In this document: in pieces, positions 17,778 to 26,486 of the stretch
Position numbering within the stretch: the first letter of the stretch is position 1
Layout: every line of letters begins with the position of its first letter
Assembly (NCBI RefSeq): GCF_002939385.1
Contig: NZ_MULI01000002.1
Coordinates: forward strand, 124,001-188,000
DNA length: 64,000 nucleotides
Direction: 5' to 3'
Origin: Streptomyces sp. MH60
GTDB taxonomy: Bacteria; Actinomycetota; Actinomycetes; Streptomycetales; Streptomycetaceae
Made by a program: the position numbers and the translations under genes
The notes under the pieces: generated by a model
What the model was told of the DNA's origin: nothing
Databases searched by the model: none
The model's input: the letters and a program-made list of their open reading frames with translations, nothing else

Positions 17778-18719
17778 GTGCCGGCCGTTCGCGACCGGCT
17801 GGCGCCGGAGTACTACGAGCCCGACCGGATCCCTCCGGAGGTGGCGGCGTACTCCGCCGCGCCCGAGACGCTGGGCCCCGGTTCGCCGGCCAAGGTCGGC
17901 GTCCTGGACCTCGGCTTCGTCCGCCGCGGGGAGCGCACCGAACTGGTCGAGCGGTACCAGAAGACGCCCCTGGAGATCATGCGCCCGCTCCACGTCGACC
18001 CGGCGCTGCCCGGCATGGCCTTCACCTACGTGATGGCGACGGGCGGCGGTGTCGCCCAGGCCGACCGCTACCGCCAGGACTTCCGGTGCGGCCCGCACAC
18101 CCAGGCGCTGTTCACCACGCAGGCGGCCACGAAGGTCTACCGGATGGAGCAGGACTACGCGACGCAGCTGGTCCGGCTGACCGCCGCCGAGGGCGCGTAC
18201 GTCGAGTACCTGCCCGACCCGCTCATCCCCTTCCGGGGGTCGCGCTTCCACCAGAACGTCGTGCTCACCGTCGACGTAGACGCCACCGTCGTCTACGGGG
18301 AGGCGGTCACCGCCGGCCGGATCGCCCGCGGGGAACGGCACGCCTACACCGTGCTGACCAGCGACCTGGAGATCCGTCGGCCCGACGGGACCCTGCTCGC
18401 GGTGGACACGCTGCGGCTCACCCCCCGGCGGCCGGGCGGGGTGGACGGCCCGGGCGTCTTCGCCGGGCACGACCACGTCGCCTCCCTGTTCGTGGTGAGC
18501 GGACGGCGCCCCGCCGCCGAGATCGCCGACGCCCTGCACGAGTCCCTGACCGGCCGTGAGGTGCTGCACGGGGCGAGCGTGCTCCCGGACGACTGCGGGG
18601 CCTGGGTGCGGATCCTCGGGCACGAGGGGCCCCGGGTCACCGAGGCCGTCCGCGCCGCCTGGGACGCCGTACGCCGGCTGCTCACCGGTCACCCCGCGCC
18701 CGACCTGCGTAAACCGTAG
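17778..18719 (+). CDS. ureD: Urease accessory protein UreD
   Basis: 313 residues from GTG 17778. UreD/UreH family features: LGPGSPAKVGVLDLGFVRR near 32-50, RPLHVDPALPGMAFTYVMATGGG, an FTTQAATKVYRM segment and PDPLIPFRGSRF. It is the scaffold that holds UreF and UreG on urease and conducts nickel to the active site. The ORF is longer than many UreD because of the N-terminal ~30 residues. Last urease gene; amt follows after 31 bp. Confidence 0.95.
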   Translation: MPAVRDRLAPEYYEPDRIPPEVAAYSAAPETLGPGSPAKVGVLDLGFVRRGERTELVERYQKTPLEIMRPLHVDPALPGMAFTYVMATGGGVAQADRYRQDFRCGPHTQALFTTQAATKVYRMEQDYATQLVRLTAAEGAYVEYLPDPLIPFRGSRFHQNVVLTVDVDATVVYGEAVTAGRIARGERHAYTVLTSDLEIRRPDGTLLAVDTLRLTPRRPGGVDGPGVFAGHDHVASLFVVSGRRPAAEIADALHESLTGREVLHGASVLPDDCGAWVRILGHEGPRVTEAVRAAWDAVRRLLTGHPAPDLRKP

Positions 18720-18750
18720 TCCCGCCGCCCCCGCTCAGGAGACCGTGCCC

Positions 18751-20100
18751 GTGATCACCGCGCCCGCCCCCATGCCGCCCGCCTACAACTCCGGCGACAC
18801 CGCCTGGATGCTCGCCGCGGCGGCCATGGTGCTGCTGATGACCCCCGCCCTCGCCTTCTTCTACGGCGGCATGGTCCGCACCAAGCACATCCTGGTAATG
18901 CTCAAGATGAGCTTCGCCTCGCTGTGCTTCGTCACCATCCTCTGGTTCATCGTCGGGTACTCGCTCGCCTTCGGCCCGGACGTCGGCGGTGTCGGCCTCA
19001 TCGGCAACCTCGACCACGCCTTTCTGCGCGGTATCGGACCGACCACCCTGACCGGGTCCATCCCGACCTATGTGTACACCACCTTCCAGATGGGCTTCGC
19101 CATCGTCACGGTGGCGCTGATCAGCGGCTCGATCGCCGGCCGGGTCACGATGCGTGGCTGGCTGGTCTTCTCGGTGCTGTGGCTGCTGATCGTGTACGTG
19201 CCGATCGCGCACTGGGTCTTCGACACCGAGCACGGCTGGATCACCAAGCACCTGGGCGCGCTGGACTTCGCCGGGGGCCTGCCGGTGGAACTCAACTCGG
19301 GCATCGCCGGGCTGGCCGTCGCGGTGGTCATCAGGGGCCCGGCGGACTTCCGGCGCAAGGAGCCGACGCCCAACAACATCCCCCTGGTCATGATCGGCGT
19401 GGCTCTGCTCTGGTTCGGCTGGCTGGCCTTCAACGCCGGGTCCGCCGTCCGCGACACGGGCACCGCCGCCACGGCGTTCATCAACACCCAGCTCGGCGCG
19501 GCCGGCGCGATGGTCACCTGGCCGCTGGTGGAGTACTGGCGCACCCGGCGGGTCACCATGATGGGCGTGGGCTCGGCGGCGGTGGCCGGCATGGTGGCCA
19601 TCACCCCCGCCTGCGGGGAGATCGACCCCAGCGGCGCGCTGGTGACCGGGCTCGTCGCCGGCGTGGTCTGCGCCTTCGCCGTCACCCTCAAGTACCGGCT
19701 CAACGTCGACGACACCCTGGACGTGGTCGGCGTGCACGGTGCGGGCGGCCTGGTCGGCCTGATCATGGTCGGTCTCTTCGCCACCTCCGCGGTCAGCGGC
19801 AAGGAGGGCCTCTTCTACGGGGGCGGCGGCACCCTGCTCTGGAAGCAGATCGTCGCCATCCTCGCCGTGGCCGCGTTCTCCTTCGTACTGACCTGGATCC
19901 TCGCCAAGGTCGTCGACGTCGTCGTCGGCTTCGCGGACCAGGAGACGTACGCCGCCGTACCGGGGCAGGAGGAGGAGCGCGCCTACGACTTCCGCACCGC
20001 CGAACGCCTGGACGCCCTCACGGGCGGCGGCCGGGGCGGTCCCGACCGGGAGACGCTGGCCGAGATCCAGCGGCTGCTGCGGGAACACCGGGAGGGCTAG
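18751..20100 (+). CDS. amt: Ammonium channel Amt
   Basis: 449 residues from GTG 18751, nine bases after AGGAG; a GTG at 18745 is closer than usual. About eleven membrane helices with the Amt markers FFYGGMVRTKH, an AHWVF segment, GLAFNAGS-like LAFNAGSAV and the DVVGVHGAGGLVG motif containing a pore His. The C-terminal ~70 residues are cytoplasmic. Placed last in the operon, it would recapture or release ammonia made by urease. No GlnK gene is adjacent. Confidence 0.93.
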   Translation: MITAPAPMPPAYNSGDTAWMLAAAAMVLLMTPALAFFYGGMVRTKHILVMLKMSFASLCFVTILWFIVGYSLAFGPDVGGVGLIGNLDHAFLRGIGPTTLTGSIPTYVYTTFQMGFAIVTVALISGSIAGRVTMRGWLVFSVLWLLIVYVPIAHWVFDTEHGWITKHLGALDFAGGLPVELNSGIAGLAVAVVIRGPADFRRKEPTPNNIPLVMIGVALLWFGWLAFNAGSAVRDTGTAATAFINTQLGAAGAMVTWPLVEYWRTRRVTMMGVGSAAVAGMVAITPACGEIDPSGALVTGLVAGVVCAFAVTLKYRLNVDDTLDVVGVHGAGGLVGLIMVGLFATSAVSGKEGLFYGGGGTLLWKQIVAILAVAAFSFVLTWILAKVVDVVVGFADQETYAAVPGQEEERAYDFRTAERLDALTGGGRGGPDRETLAEIQRLLREHREG

Positions 20101-20640
20101 GCCGGTTCGTTTGGATCACTTCCGTCGGCCGAGGTCATCGTTGATGATGTCCATGTGACTGACCGCATCAACGCTCTGGTCTCGGCCTTCGGTGTTCTTG
20201 TCAGCGGATGCTGCTCGCTCTTACCGTTCGTGAGTACGGCTCTGGGGCCTCAGTTCTTGGCTCGTCGCTGGAGCAGTGATCTTCCTCAGCGCGCTTCGTA
20301 CACGCTCGCGAGACGCGCGGCGACTCCACACTGGGCCGACCGCCTGACAGCGGCGCCGTTCCAACCAGCCTCGCCAGTCGCTGTTCTGAGATCCTGACCG
20401 CCTCGATCCGGAGTCAGGGCGGCGTATCCGCGGCACTCCTGGCGCCAGCTCAAGGAGCAGGGATGTGATGCCCGTCGGTAGTACAGAGCCGAGACGCTGG
20501 CATCAGGGTTGCACCAGGCGCCGTTTCGGTGGCGCTCGCGGTTTCGTGGAAGTGACCATTTCCGCGAGCGGCCACCGGCATGCCCTGCCGTACGGACAGG
20601 GACCGGTTGGGGTCGGTGTCGGTGCGGTAGCCGCCTGGTT
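20101..20640. other. Non-coding, possible mobile-element scar
   Basis: After amt. A short GTG-led plus-strand frame from 20155 (TDRINALVSAFGVLVSGCC) has no recognisable homology. Base use is less GC-biased than the urease operon. No promoter or terminator that I can support. Confidence 0.35.
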
Positions 20641-21430
20641 CAGCGAGGGGGTCGGCGGCCAGTACCCACAGGTCGCCGGCGCCGCAGGCGATCCTGCGTC
20701 CGGTGCCTGCCGGGGTTGATCCAGTGTGGTACGGCGCAGGCGCCAGCGTGTTCCGTCGATCACCGCGATCGGTCCTTCGCACCGGGGGTGGTGGCCGGCG
20801 ATGTTCCATGCCCGTACCTGGGTGTGGATGTGGGTGGCTGGTGCCGACCAGTCGACGGTGGCGTAGTCCTTCTTGAAGAAGCCGGCCCAGCTGCCGGTGC
20901 CCGCGGACTGCGGTTCGCCTTCTCGCCGAGGGCCAGCCGGCCGAGGACGTCCGGCAACATCGCCGTAGCCGTTTCGAGTACGAGGAAGTTGACGCCGGTG
21001 AAGGACCACAGCGAGTGGTCCAGGGGAATGCGGGTGTGGGCCGGTACGGCCCCGGTGTCCAGCCGGTGCCAGGTCACGCCGATCTCGCGTTCTCCGTTGC
21101 GCACTGCCCAGCCGACCGGGTTCGGGCCCCGGTAGGCGGGCAGGTCGGAGGGATGGCAGTTGACCGTCCCCAGCCGCGGTGCGGTTACCGCGCTGGCGGG
21201 CAGTTTCCTGGGGTAGCCGTAGCTGACCGCCGCGTCGGGCTGGTAAGCGCGCAGTATCCTGGCGCACCCGATGCCAGCAGGGCGCTCGGTGCGGGGCGCG
21301 GGGACGACGGCGAGCGCCGGGCCCTGATTCCAGGCGCGGCAGGGGTGGCGGTCGGCGGGGACGGGGACTTCGAGTTCCTCGCGGAGCGCGGGGACGAGGA
21401 CGAAGCGGGAAGGTGTGGTACATCGCGGCG
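20640..21430 (-). pseudogene. Formyltransferase (Fmt-type), frameshifted
   Basis: Leftward. One frame carries the catalytic core of a formyl-tetrahydrofolate-dependent formyltransferase: TVNCHPSDLPAYRGPNPVGW (Asn and His of the active site) and a GVTWHRLDTGAVPAHT segment. Near 20924 an extra base in GAGAAGG switches frame, and the C-terminal domain continues in the next frame with SWAGFFKKDYATVDWSAPA and IHTQVRAWN. The N-terminal ~80 residues are garbled. Together they outline a ~260-residue enzyme like those that formylate sugar amines or hydroxamate precursors. Now inactive. Confidence 0.7.
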
Positions 21431-21735
21431 GTCCTCCCGCCACGGGTGCGGCAGGCGGAGCCAGCGGGCGCGTCACAGTTCGGGCAGTTCTACCGCCAAT
21501 GCGGCCCGATTGGGCGTGAGATCCACCTGGGAATTCCCTGAGAAGTACCTCGCACAACATGCCGGTTTCGAGAGGACTTTTGCGAGCGGCGACCTGCGGA
21601 AACGTGATCACCGCGGGGGCTCTCGCAGAACTTTCACAGATGAACGTTTATGAGAACGACCGCGCGCGACGTCCGCGGCCTGAAGCTGCCCGGGTGCGAC
21701 TGAGCTCATGTCCCGTCTCACGAGACCGTGCCTCC

Positions 21736-21784
21736 GTCTCACCTGACCTTGTCCGGTTGACTCAGGGACAAGGTCAGGTGAGAC
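21736..21784. repeat. Perfect 18-bp inverted repeat
   Basis: GTCTCACCTGACCTTGTC (21736-21753) and its exact reverse complement (21767-21784) flank 13 bp. Further TGAGAC or GTCTCA copies lie nearby (around 21715 and 21850). Lies ~160 bp downstream of the methyltransferase gene in its reading direction. It could be a transcription terminator or the abutting ends of a lost mobile element. Confidence 0.65.
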
Positions 21785-21947
21785 ATGCCAGGTCAGTGCA
21801 TCGCCGTCGGTAGGCGCCAGCACCGAAAACGCGGCTGACCGACAACGCCAAGTGAGACGACCGGGCTTCGGCGCCTCACCCGACTGTCCATCTCCCCAGG
21901 CCAGGCCGTCGCGAGGCGGCAAGCTCCAAGAAGGCGGGACAACTGAG

Positions 21948-22571
21948 CTACGCCTCGGCGGCTCGGTGCAGCGTGAACCAGAACGTCGGGACCGGATTCG
22001 TGCCGGGCGTCACGTCGGCCAGCTGCCACCCAGCGAACCTGGCGCTGAGTTCGTCCGCGGTGACGCCGGACCACGAGTCGTCAAACGCCCCGGGCCCGTA
22101 CCCGAACATCAGCAAGCGTGCACCAGGAGCTGCACGCTTGGTGAGGCCGGCGGCGTAGGCGTCGCGGCGGTGCGGGGGGATCCCGCAGTAGCAGCTCAGG
22201 TCGAAGAACAGGTCGTACGGGCCGGGCACGCCCACCTCGTCGAGCCGGGTGGCGTCCCCGCACAGCACCGTGACGTCCGCTCCGGCCGCGACGGCCTTCT
22301 TCCTCGCCTGCTGGACCGCGCGGTCGACCAGGTCGACGGCCGTCACCCGCCAGCCGTGCTGCGCCAGGTACACCGCGTTAGTCCCGGTGCCGCAGCCGAG
22401 TTCGAGCACCCTGCCCGTCCTCAGCGCACCGGACCCCTCTATCAAGGCCACCAGTTCGGGCGGCGTGATGCCGCTGTCCCACGGCGGCTTGCCGTCCCGG
22501 TAGAAGTCCTCCAACACGCGGCGCACAGACGCCTCTTGGTCTAGCTCCCCAGCCGTCCGAGTCTCACTCAT
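21948..22571 (-). CDS. SAM-dependent methyltransferase (class I)
   Basis: 207 residues. SAM-binding motif VLELGCGTGTNAVYLA near 53-68, an acidic loop VTAVDLVDRAV, and a CGDAT motif. The substrate region contains FFDLSCYCGIP with two Cys, as in small thiopurine-type or heteroatom methyltransferases. No membrane segment. It is divergent from the TetR gene, and a perfect 14-bp inverted repeat lies between the two starts, so TetR almost certainly represses it. Methylation of a toxic compound or antibiotic is inference. Confidence 0.9.
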   Translation of the reverse strand: MSETRTAGELDQEASVRRVLEDFYRDGKPPWDSGITPPELVALIEGSGALRTGRVLELGCGTGTNAVYLAQHGWRVTAVDLVDRAVQQARKKAVAAGADVTVLCGDATRLDEVGVPGPYDLFFDLSCYCGIPPHRRDAYAAGLTKRAAPGARLLMFGYGPGAFDDSWSGVTADELSARFAGWQLADVTPGTNPVPTFWFTLHRAAEA

Positions 22572-22591
22572 CGCTTCCCCTCAAGTAACTA

Positions 22592-22628
22592 GAGTCTATC
22601 TCTAGTGTCTGACTCTAGAGATAGACTC
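22592..22628. promoter_or_regulatory. TetR operator, perfect 14-bp inverted repeat
   Basis: GAGTCTATCTCTAG (22592-22605) and CTAGAGATAGACTC (22615-22628) are exact reverse complements with a 9-bp spacer, centred between the divergent methyltransferase and TetR starts. This is the usual site for autorepression and neighbour repression by a TetR regulator. Confidence 0.85.
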
Positions 22629-22633
22629 CCGGC

Positions 22634-23296
22634 ATGGATGCAGTCAAGGGATCCGACGGACGGAACATCAAGCGCCTCGACAAGCGGGCCGAGCGCTCGC
22701 GGCGCACCCGCGAGAAGATCGTCGCGGCGGCGCGGGACCTGTTCGTCGCGCAGGGATATGGCGCGACAAGCCTTCAGGAGGTTGCGGATCGCGCGGACGT
22801 GGCTGTTCAGACCGTGTACTTCGTGTTCCGCAACAAGCGCGCGCTGTTCAAGGACGTCGTCGATTCGTCCATTGCGGGCGACGCCGAACCGGTCGCCACG
22901 ATGGACCGCGACTGGTTCCGCGCCGCGTGCGCCGAGCCCACCGCGTCCGGGCAACTGCGCACCCACGTGCGGGGCGTACGCGACATCCTCGGCCGTGTCG
23001 CCCCGATCATGCCGCTGATCGCGGCTGCGGCGGCCACGGACCCGGAGATCGCCGCGCAGTGGCCCGCGGGCCCCGACCCGCGCTACACCGTCCAGCACGC
23101 CGCGGCGAAGGCACTGACATCCAAGCCCGACGCCCGCCCCGGCGTCGATACCGCCCGCGCCGCCGACCTGCTGTACGGGCTACTCAGCCCGGAGCTGTAC
23201 CTGATCTTTGTCCGCGACCGGGGCTGGCCCCCGGAAGCTTGGGAGGAGTGGGCCTGCGCGGCCCTCACTGCCCACCTCTGCATTGATCACGAGTAG
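22634..23296 (+). CDS. TetR-family transcriptional regulator
   Basis: 220 residues. N-terminal helix-turn-helix: RTREKIVAAARDLFVAQGYG, TSLQEVADRADVAVQTVYFVF, then RNKRALFKDVV. The all-helical C-terminal domain would bind the inducer. ATG 22634 is five bases after the inverted repeat, so bound repressor would block transcription start or early elongation of its own gene. Partner of the divergent methyltransferase gene. Confidence 0.93.
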   Translation: MDAVKGSDGRNIKRLDKRAERSRRTREKIVAAARDLFVAQGYGATSLQEVADRADVAVQTVYFVFRNKRALFKDVVDSSIAGDAEPVATMDRDWFRAACAEPTASGQLRTHVRGVRDILGRVAPIMPLIAAAAATDPEIAAQWPAGPDPRYTVQHAAAKALTSKPDARPGVDTARAADLLYGLLSPELYLIFVRDRGWPPEAWEEWACAALTAHLCIDHE

Positions 23297-23449
23297 GCCG
23301 ACGACCCTTCGGCGACACCCGCCGAATCAAGTCCGCAGTCAGCTCAGCTGCGGACACTGGACGGGACGCTCACTCCGCTGCACCGTCGTCATCGTCGTCG
23401 CGCCCGGCGGCGTCCGGGTCGCGCAGCGGCCGGAACAGAGCCTGGTGTG

Positions 23450-23476
23450 ATTCTCCAGACTTCCCGTCTGGAGAAT
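23450..23476. terminator. 11-bp hairpin
   Basis: ATTCTCCAGAC (23450-23460) and GTCTGGAGAAT (23466-23476) form a perfect stem with a 5-base loop. It is ~150 bp after the TetR stop and could terminate that transcript, although no T-run follows. Confidence 0.45.
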
Positions 23477-23983
23477 TGCGCTGCTCGGCGCGGTGCAGGT
23501 GATCGGCAGCCGGGGCGGGCGTTTCTTTTCCGTCACCCTGTCAACCGCGCGGCCACGGCCGACCATGGCTTCCGGGGCCGACGCTCGCGGCGGCTCTCAG
23601 CAGAGCGGCCGACGGCGCGGCGGTCGGCAGTGGTATCACGACGAGGTCTCGCCGCCCGGCGGAGATCACCCACCGAACGCCCTGCCGCGTGAAGCGCGAG
23701 GCTAGGGATGGTCAGGTTTTTGGAGGGCGGCCCGACGGCCGACGTGCCGGCTATCGGGGCCCGGAAGTCGCACGCGACGACCAGCCGGAGGCTACTCCGA
23801 TCAGGTGACATGGAGCTCTGCGACTTGAGGCATATGCCGTAACCCTGCGTTACTAGGCATATCCAACCAGGGCAGCCCGTTCCGTTCGGGGAGCGTGGCA
23901 ACGGTGCGAGTTGTCGCCCTTCACACGTGGGGAGGCGCGTGGCTCCGCTGGGACCGCGATGGGCACCCCGAAGGGGTTGGATG

Positions 23984-24015
23984 GCCAGCCGGCACCGCAC
24001 GCGGTGCCGGCTGGC
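23984..24015. terminator. Strong 15-bp hairpin
   Basis: GCCAGCCGGCACCGC (23984-23998) pairs exactly with GCGGTGCCGGCTGGC (24001-24015), leaving almost no loop. GC-rich stems without a long T-run are the common terminator type in Streptomyces. It would insulate the IPT/TIG operon from upstream transcription. Confidence 0.55.
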
Positions 24016-24341
24016 TCTTGTCCGCAAGGCGTACGCCGGTGCCGCACAAGTCCGCTCGCACCCCCTCTACTGCAGAATCATGTGATTGACATCTTGTCAA
24101 AGTGGCCCGTCTGTGGAGTACTTGAAGCAGCGAACCGGTGGGCCGCCCATCCCATGGCCGGGGATCACGACAGGGCGGCGTGTGCCGGTTCTTCTTCTGT
24201 GCGGCGCCGAGGGCATTCCCTCGGCACGGCGGCACTCTTCGGTCGTCTGCTCTTGCGTGCGATTCCTCCGCGAAGGTCGGCCCTGAAAGCTCATGGTTTC
24301 GCTGTGCTCTCTGTCTGTTCCTGTCAGCGAGGAGTCATTCC

Positions 24342-25088
24342 ATGCCCATCTCTCCGAACCAGGGATCCACCGGCGGCGGTACATTGGTGACCATAACCGG
24401 GACGAACCTGTCCGGTACGACCGCCGTCACCTTCGGCACCAGGCCGGCCACCAGCATCACCAACGTCTCTCCGACCCAGGTCACGGCCGTGTCGCCGTCG
24501 GGCACCGGCACCGTCGGAGTCACCGTGACCACCGCGGGCGGAACCAGCAACCCCGTCCCGTTCTTCTACGTCGGAGCACCCTTCAAGTCCTCACTGGGTC
24601 CGGCTTCCGGTCCGCTGGCGGGCGGCAACTCGGTCACCCTCAACGGTGTCGGGCTGGCGACGGCCACGAGTGTGTCCTTCGGCGCCAACACCGCCACGCC
24701 CACGGTCGTCTCCGACACCCAGCTCACCGTCACCGTGCCGGCAGGCGCGGCGGCCGGCCCCGTGGGGGTGAGCGTGACCACCGCAGGAGGGACGAACAAC
24801 GGCCTGTCCTACACCTACGTGGACGTCCCCACCGTGACCACCGTCGCGCCCGCCTCCGGACCGACGTCCGGCGGCACCGGCGTGACCATCACCGGCACCA
24901 ACCTCGACACCACCGAATCGGTCACCTTCGACGGCACACCAGCGCCGTTCTCCGTGGTGAACGCCACCACGGTCTCGGCAGTGACCCCGCCCGGCACTGC
25001 CGGCGCAGTCGACGTGGTGGTGGCCAACGCGGCCGGCTCCGACACGGCCGCCGACGCGTTCACCTACGTTGCCGGTCCCGGTATCTGA
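24342..25088 (+). CDS. IPT/TIG-repeat protein, three domains, no signal peptide
   Basis: 248 residues from ATG 24342 with GAGGAG at 24328-24333. Consists of three immunoglobulin-like IPT/TIG units of ~82 residues, each beginning with a Gly-Pro-x-x-Gly-Gly turn (NQGSTGGGTLVTITGTNL, a GPLAGGNSVTLNG version, and GPTSGGTGVTITGTNL) and ending with a hydrophobic FxYV strand. No signal peptide, membrane helix or sorting motif is present, although the domains are typical of surface proteins. Rich in Thr, Val, Gly and almost free of Lys and Cys. Followed 173 bp later by a longer paralogue. Role unknown; adhesion or export by a non-classical route is possible. Confidence 0.88.
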   Translation: MPISPNQGSTGGGTLVTITGTNLSGTTAVTFGTRPATSITNVSPTQVTAVSPSGTGTVGVTVTTAGGTSNPVPFFYVGAPFKSSLGPASGPLAGGNSVTLNGVGLATATSVSFGANTATPTVVSDTQLTVTVPAGAAAGPVGVSVTTAGGTNNGLSYTYVDVPTVTTVAPASGPTSGGTGVTITGTNLDTTESVTFDGTPAPFSVVNATTVSAVTPPGTAGAVDVVVANAAGSDTAADAFTYVAGPGI

Positions 25089-25261
25089 CCCGCACCCCGC
25101 TGCCGCCCGGCTCGCACCGGGCGGCAGCCCTGCCCACCGTTCGACCGGGTAACCCGCACCGGGCGGACAGCCTCCCGCTTCTCCCGTGCGGTGACTCCCA
25201 GGCCCGGACCGGCGCCCTCGTCGGCCCGGGCTTCGCCCAGGCTGCCATTGGAGTGTCCGTC

Positions 25262-26278
25262 ATGCCGCCCACGATCAGTACCATCAACCCCACGCAGGGG
25301 CCCACTACCGGGGGCACCGTCGTCACCCTCACCGGCACCGGGATGACGGGAACCACCTCCGTACGCTTCGGCAGTACCAACGCCACCTCCTTCACCGTCA
25401 ATTCGGCCACCCAGATCACGGCTGTGAGCCCTCCCCGCGCCGCGGGTGCAGCGGCAGTGACGCTCATCCATCCGACCGGGAACAGCAACTCGGTGACGTT
25501 CACCTACGTCGTGGCGCAGGTCCCCCAAGTCACGGGGGTGACGCCTGCCAGCGGCCCAACGGCCGGCGGTACCCCCGTCGTATTAACGGGAAACGGGTTC
25601 ACCGGGGCCACGGCGGTGACCTTCGCCGGGCTCCCGGCCGCGTCGTTCGTGGTGAACTCGGCCACCCAGATCACCGCCGTCACCCCCGCAGGCGGCGCCG
25701 GAGCCGCCGTGGTGACAGTAACCGCACCGGGAGGCATCAGCGCCCCGGACGCGTTCTTCTTCTACGCAGCGCCGCCCGCACTCCACAACGGCAGCCCCGC
25801 CCAGGGCCCGACCGCCGGCGGCACGGTGGTCACGCTCAACGGAAGCAACCTGCTCAACACCAGCGCCGTGCTCTTCGCCTCCACCAACGCCGCCTCCTTC
25901 ACCGTAGTGTCAGCAACACAGATCACGGCCTCGGCTCCTGCGGGGACGGGCAGTGCGCCGATCACGGTGGTCACGTCGGGCGGCACGAGCAACCCTGTCG
26001 CCTTCGCCTACGTCGCCCCGCCCACACTGTCGGCACTGGTCCCCAGCACCGGTCCGGCGTCAGCGGGCACCGTGGTCACCCTCACCGGCGCAAACCTGGC
26101 CACTACGTCGGCTGTCACCTTCGGCACTACGGCCGCCTCATTCACCGTGGTCTCGGACACGCAGGTCACCGCGGTCGCACCCGCCGGCGCCGCGGCTCCG
26201 GTCACGGTATCCGTCACCACCGCAGGCGGTACCAGCCCCGGGCTGCCCTACACACGAACCGCCACGCCCGGTATCTGA
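25262..26278 (+). CDS. IPT/TIG-repeat protein, four domains, contains a TTA codon
   Basis: 338 residues from ATG 25262 with GGAG at 25250-25253. Four IPT/TIG units (starts near residues 4, 90, 174 and 258), each with a GPTTGGT- or GPTAGGT-type turn followed by VVTLTG or a close variant. No signal peptide. C-terminus RTATPGI closely matches the AGPGI end of the upstream paralogue, so the two arose by duplication. A TTA leucine codon at 25583-25585 implies dependence on the bldA tRNA and therefore expression late in development. Likely expressed with the upstream gene. Confidence 0.88.
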   Translation: MPPTISTINPTQGPTTGGTVVTLTGTGMTGTTSVRFGSTNATSFTVNSATQITAVSPPRAAGAAAVTLIHPTGNSNSVTFTYVVAQVPQVTGVTPASGPTAGGTPVVLTGNGFTGATAVTFAGLPAASFVVNSATQITAVTPAGGAGAAVVTVTAPGGISAPDAFFFYAAPPALHNGSPAQGPTAGGTVVTLNGSNLLNTSAVLFASTNAASFTVVSATQITASAPAGTGSAPITVVTSGGTSNPVAFAYVAPPTLSALVPSTGPASAGTVVTLTGANLATTSAVTFGTTAASFTVVSDTQVTAVAPAGAAAPVTVSVTTAGGTSPGLPYTRTATPGI

Positions 26279-26486
26279 CGCACCGACAGGCGGGAAGGCC
26301 GCCTCACACCCTGCGCGAGCATCCATTCCTTCCCTCACTCGGCGTCCGGCGAGCAGCGCAGGCAGCTAATCCAACCAGGCTACCTATCAGCGCCGCGTCC
26401 CAGGAAGGCAGAGGCGACCGCCATAACGTGAGGCTCCACGGCACCCGCACCCTGCGGACCGGAAACCGAAACAAGGAACCGAACCG

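Larger units (their letters stand above)
23297..24341. other. Kilobase without a supported gene
   Basis: Between TetR and the first IPT/TIG gene. All frames are short or shadows of each other. It contains two strong hairpins (23450-23476 and 23984-24015) and, near 24083, a TTGACA-like element that may belong to the IPT/TIG promoter. AT content is somewhat raised, as in regions that have received and lost mobile DNA. Confidence 0.45.

Noticed and set aside
20155..20397. Small plus-strand gene after amt
   Set aside because: No recognisable homology, no ribosome binding site and atypical composition; listed only as possible debris.
23890..24020. CRISPR repeat or tRNA-like structure
   Set aside because: Only a single strong hairpin, no spaced repeats and no cloverleaf with an anticodon arm.
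24138..24341. Upstream extension of the first IPT/TIG gene as a signal peptide
   Set aside because: The extension is Cys/Arg-rich with no signal-like core, and GAGGAG places the start at 24342.
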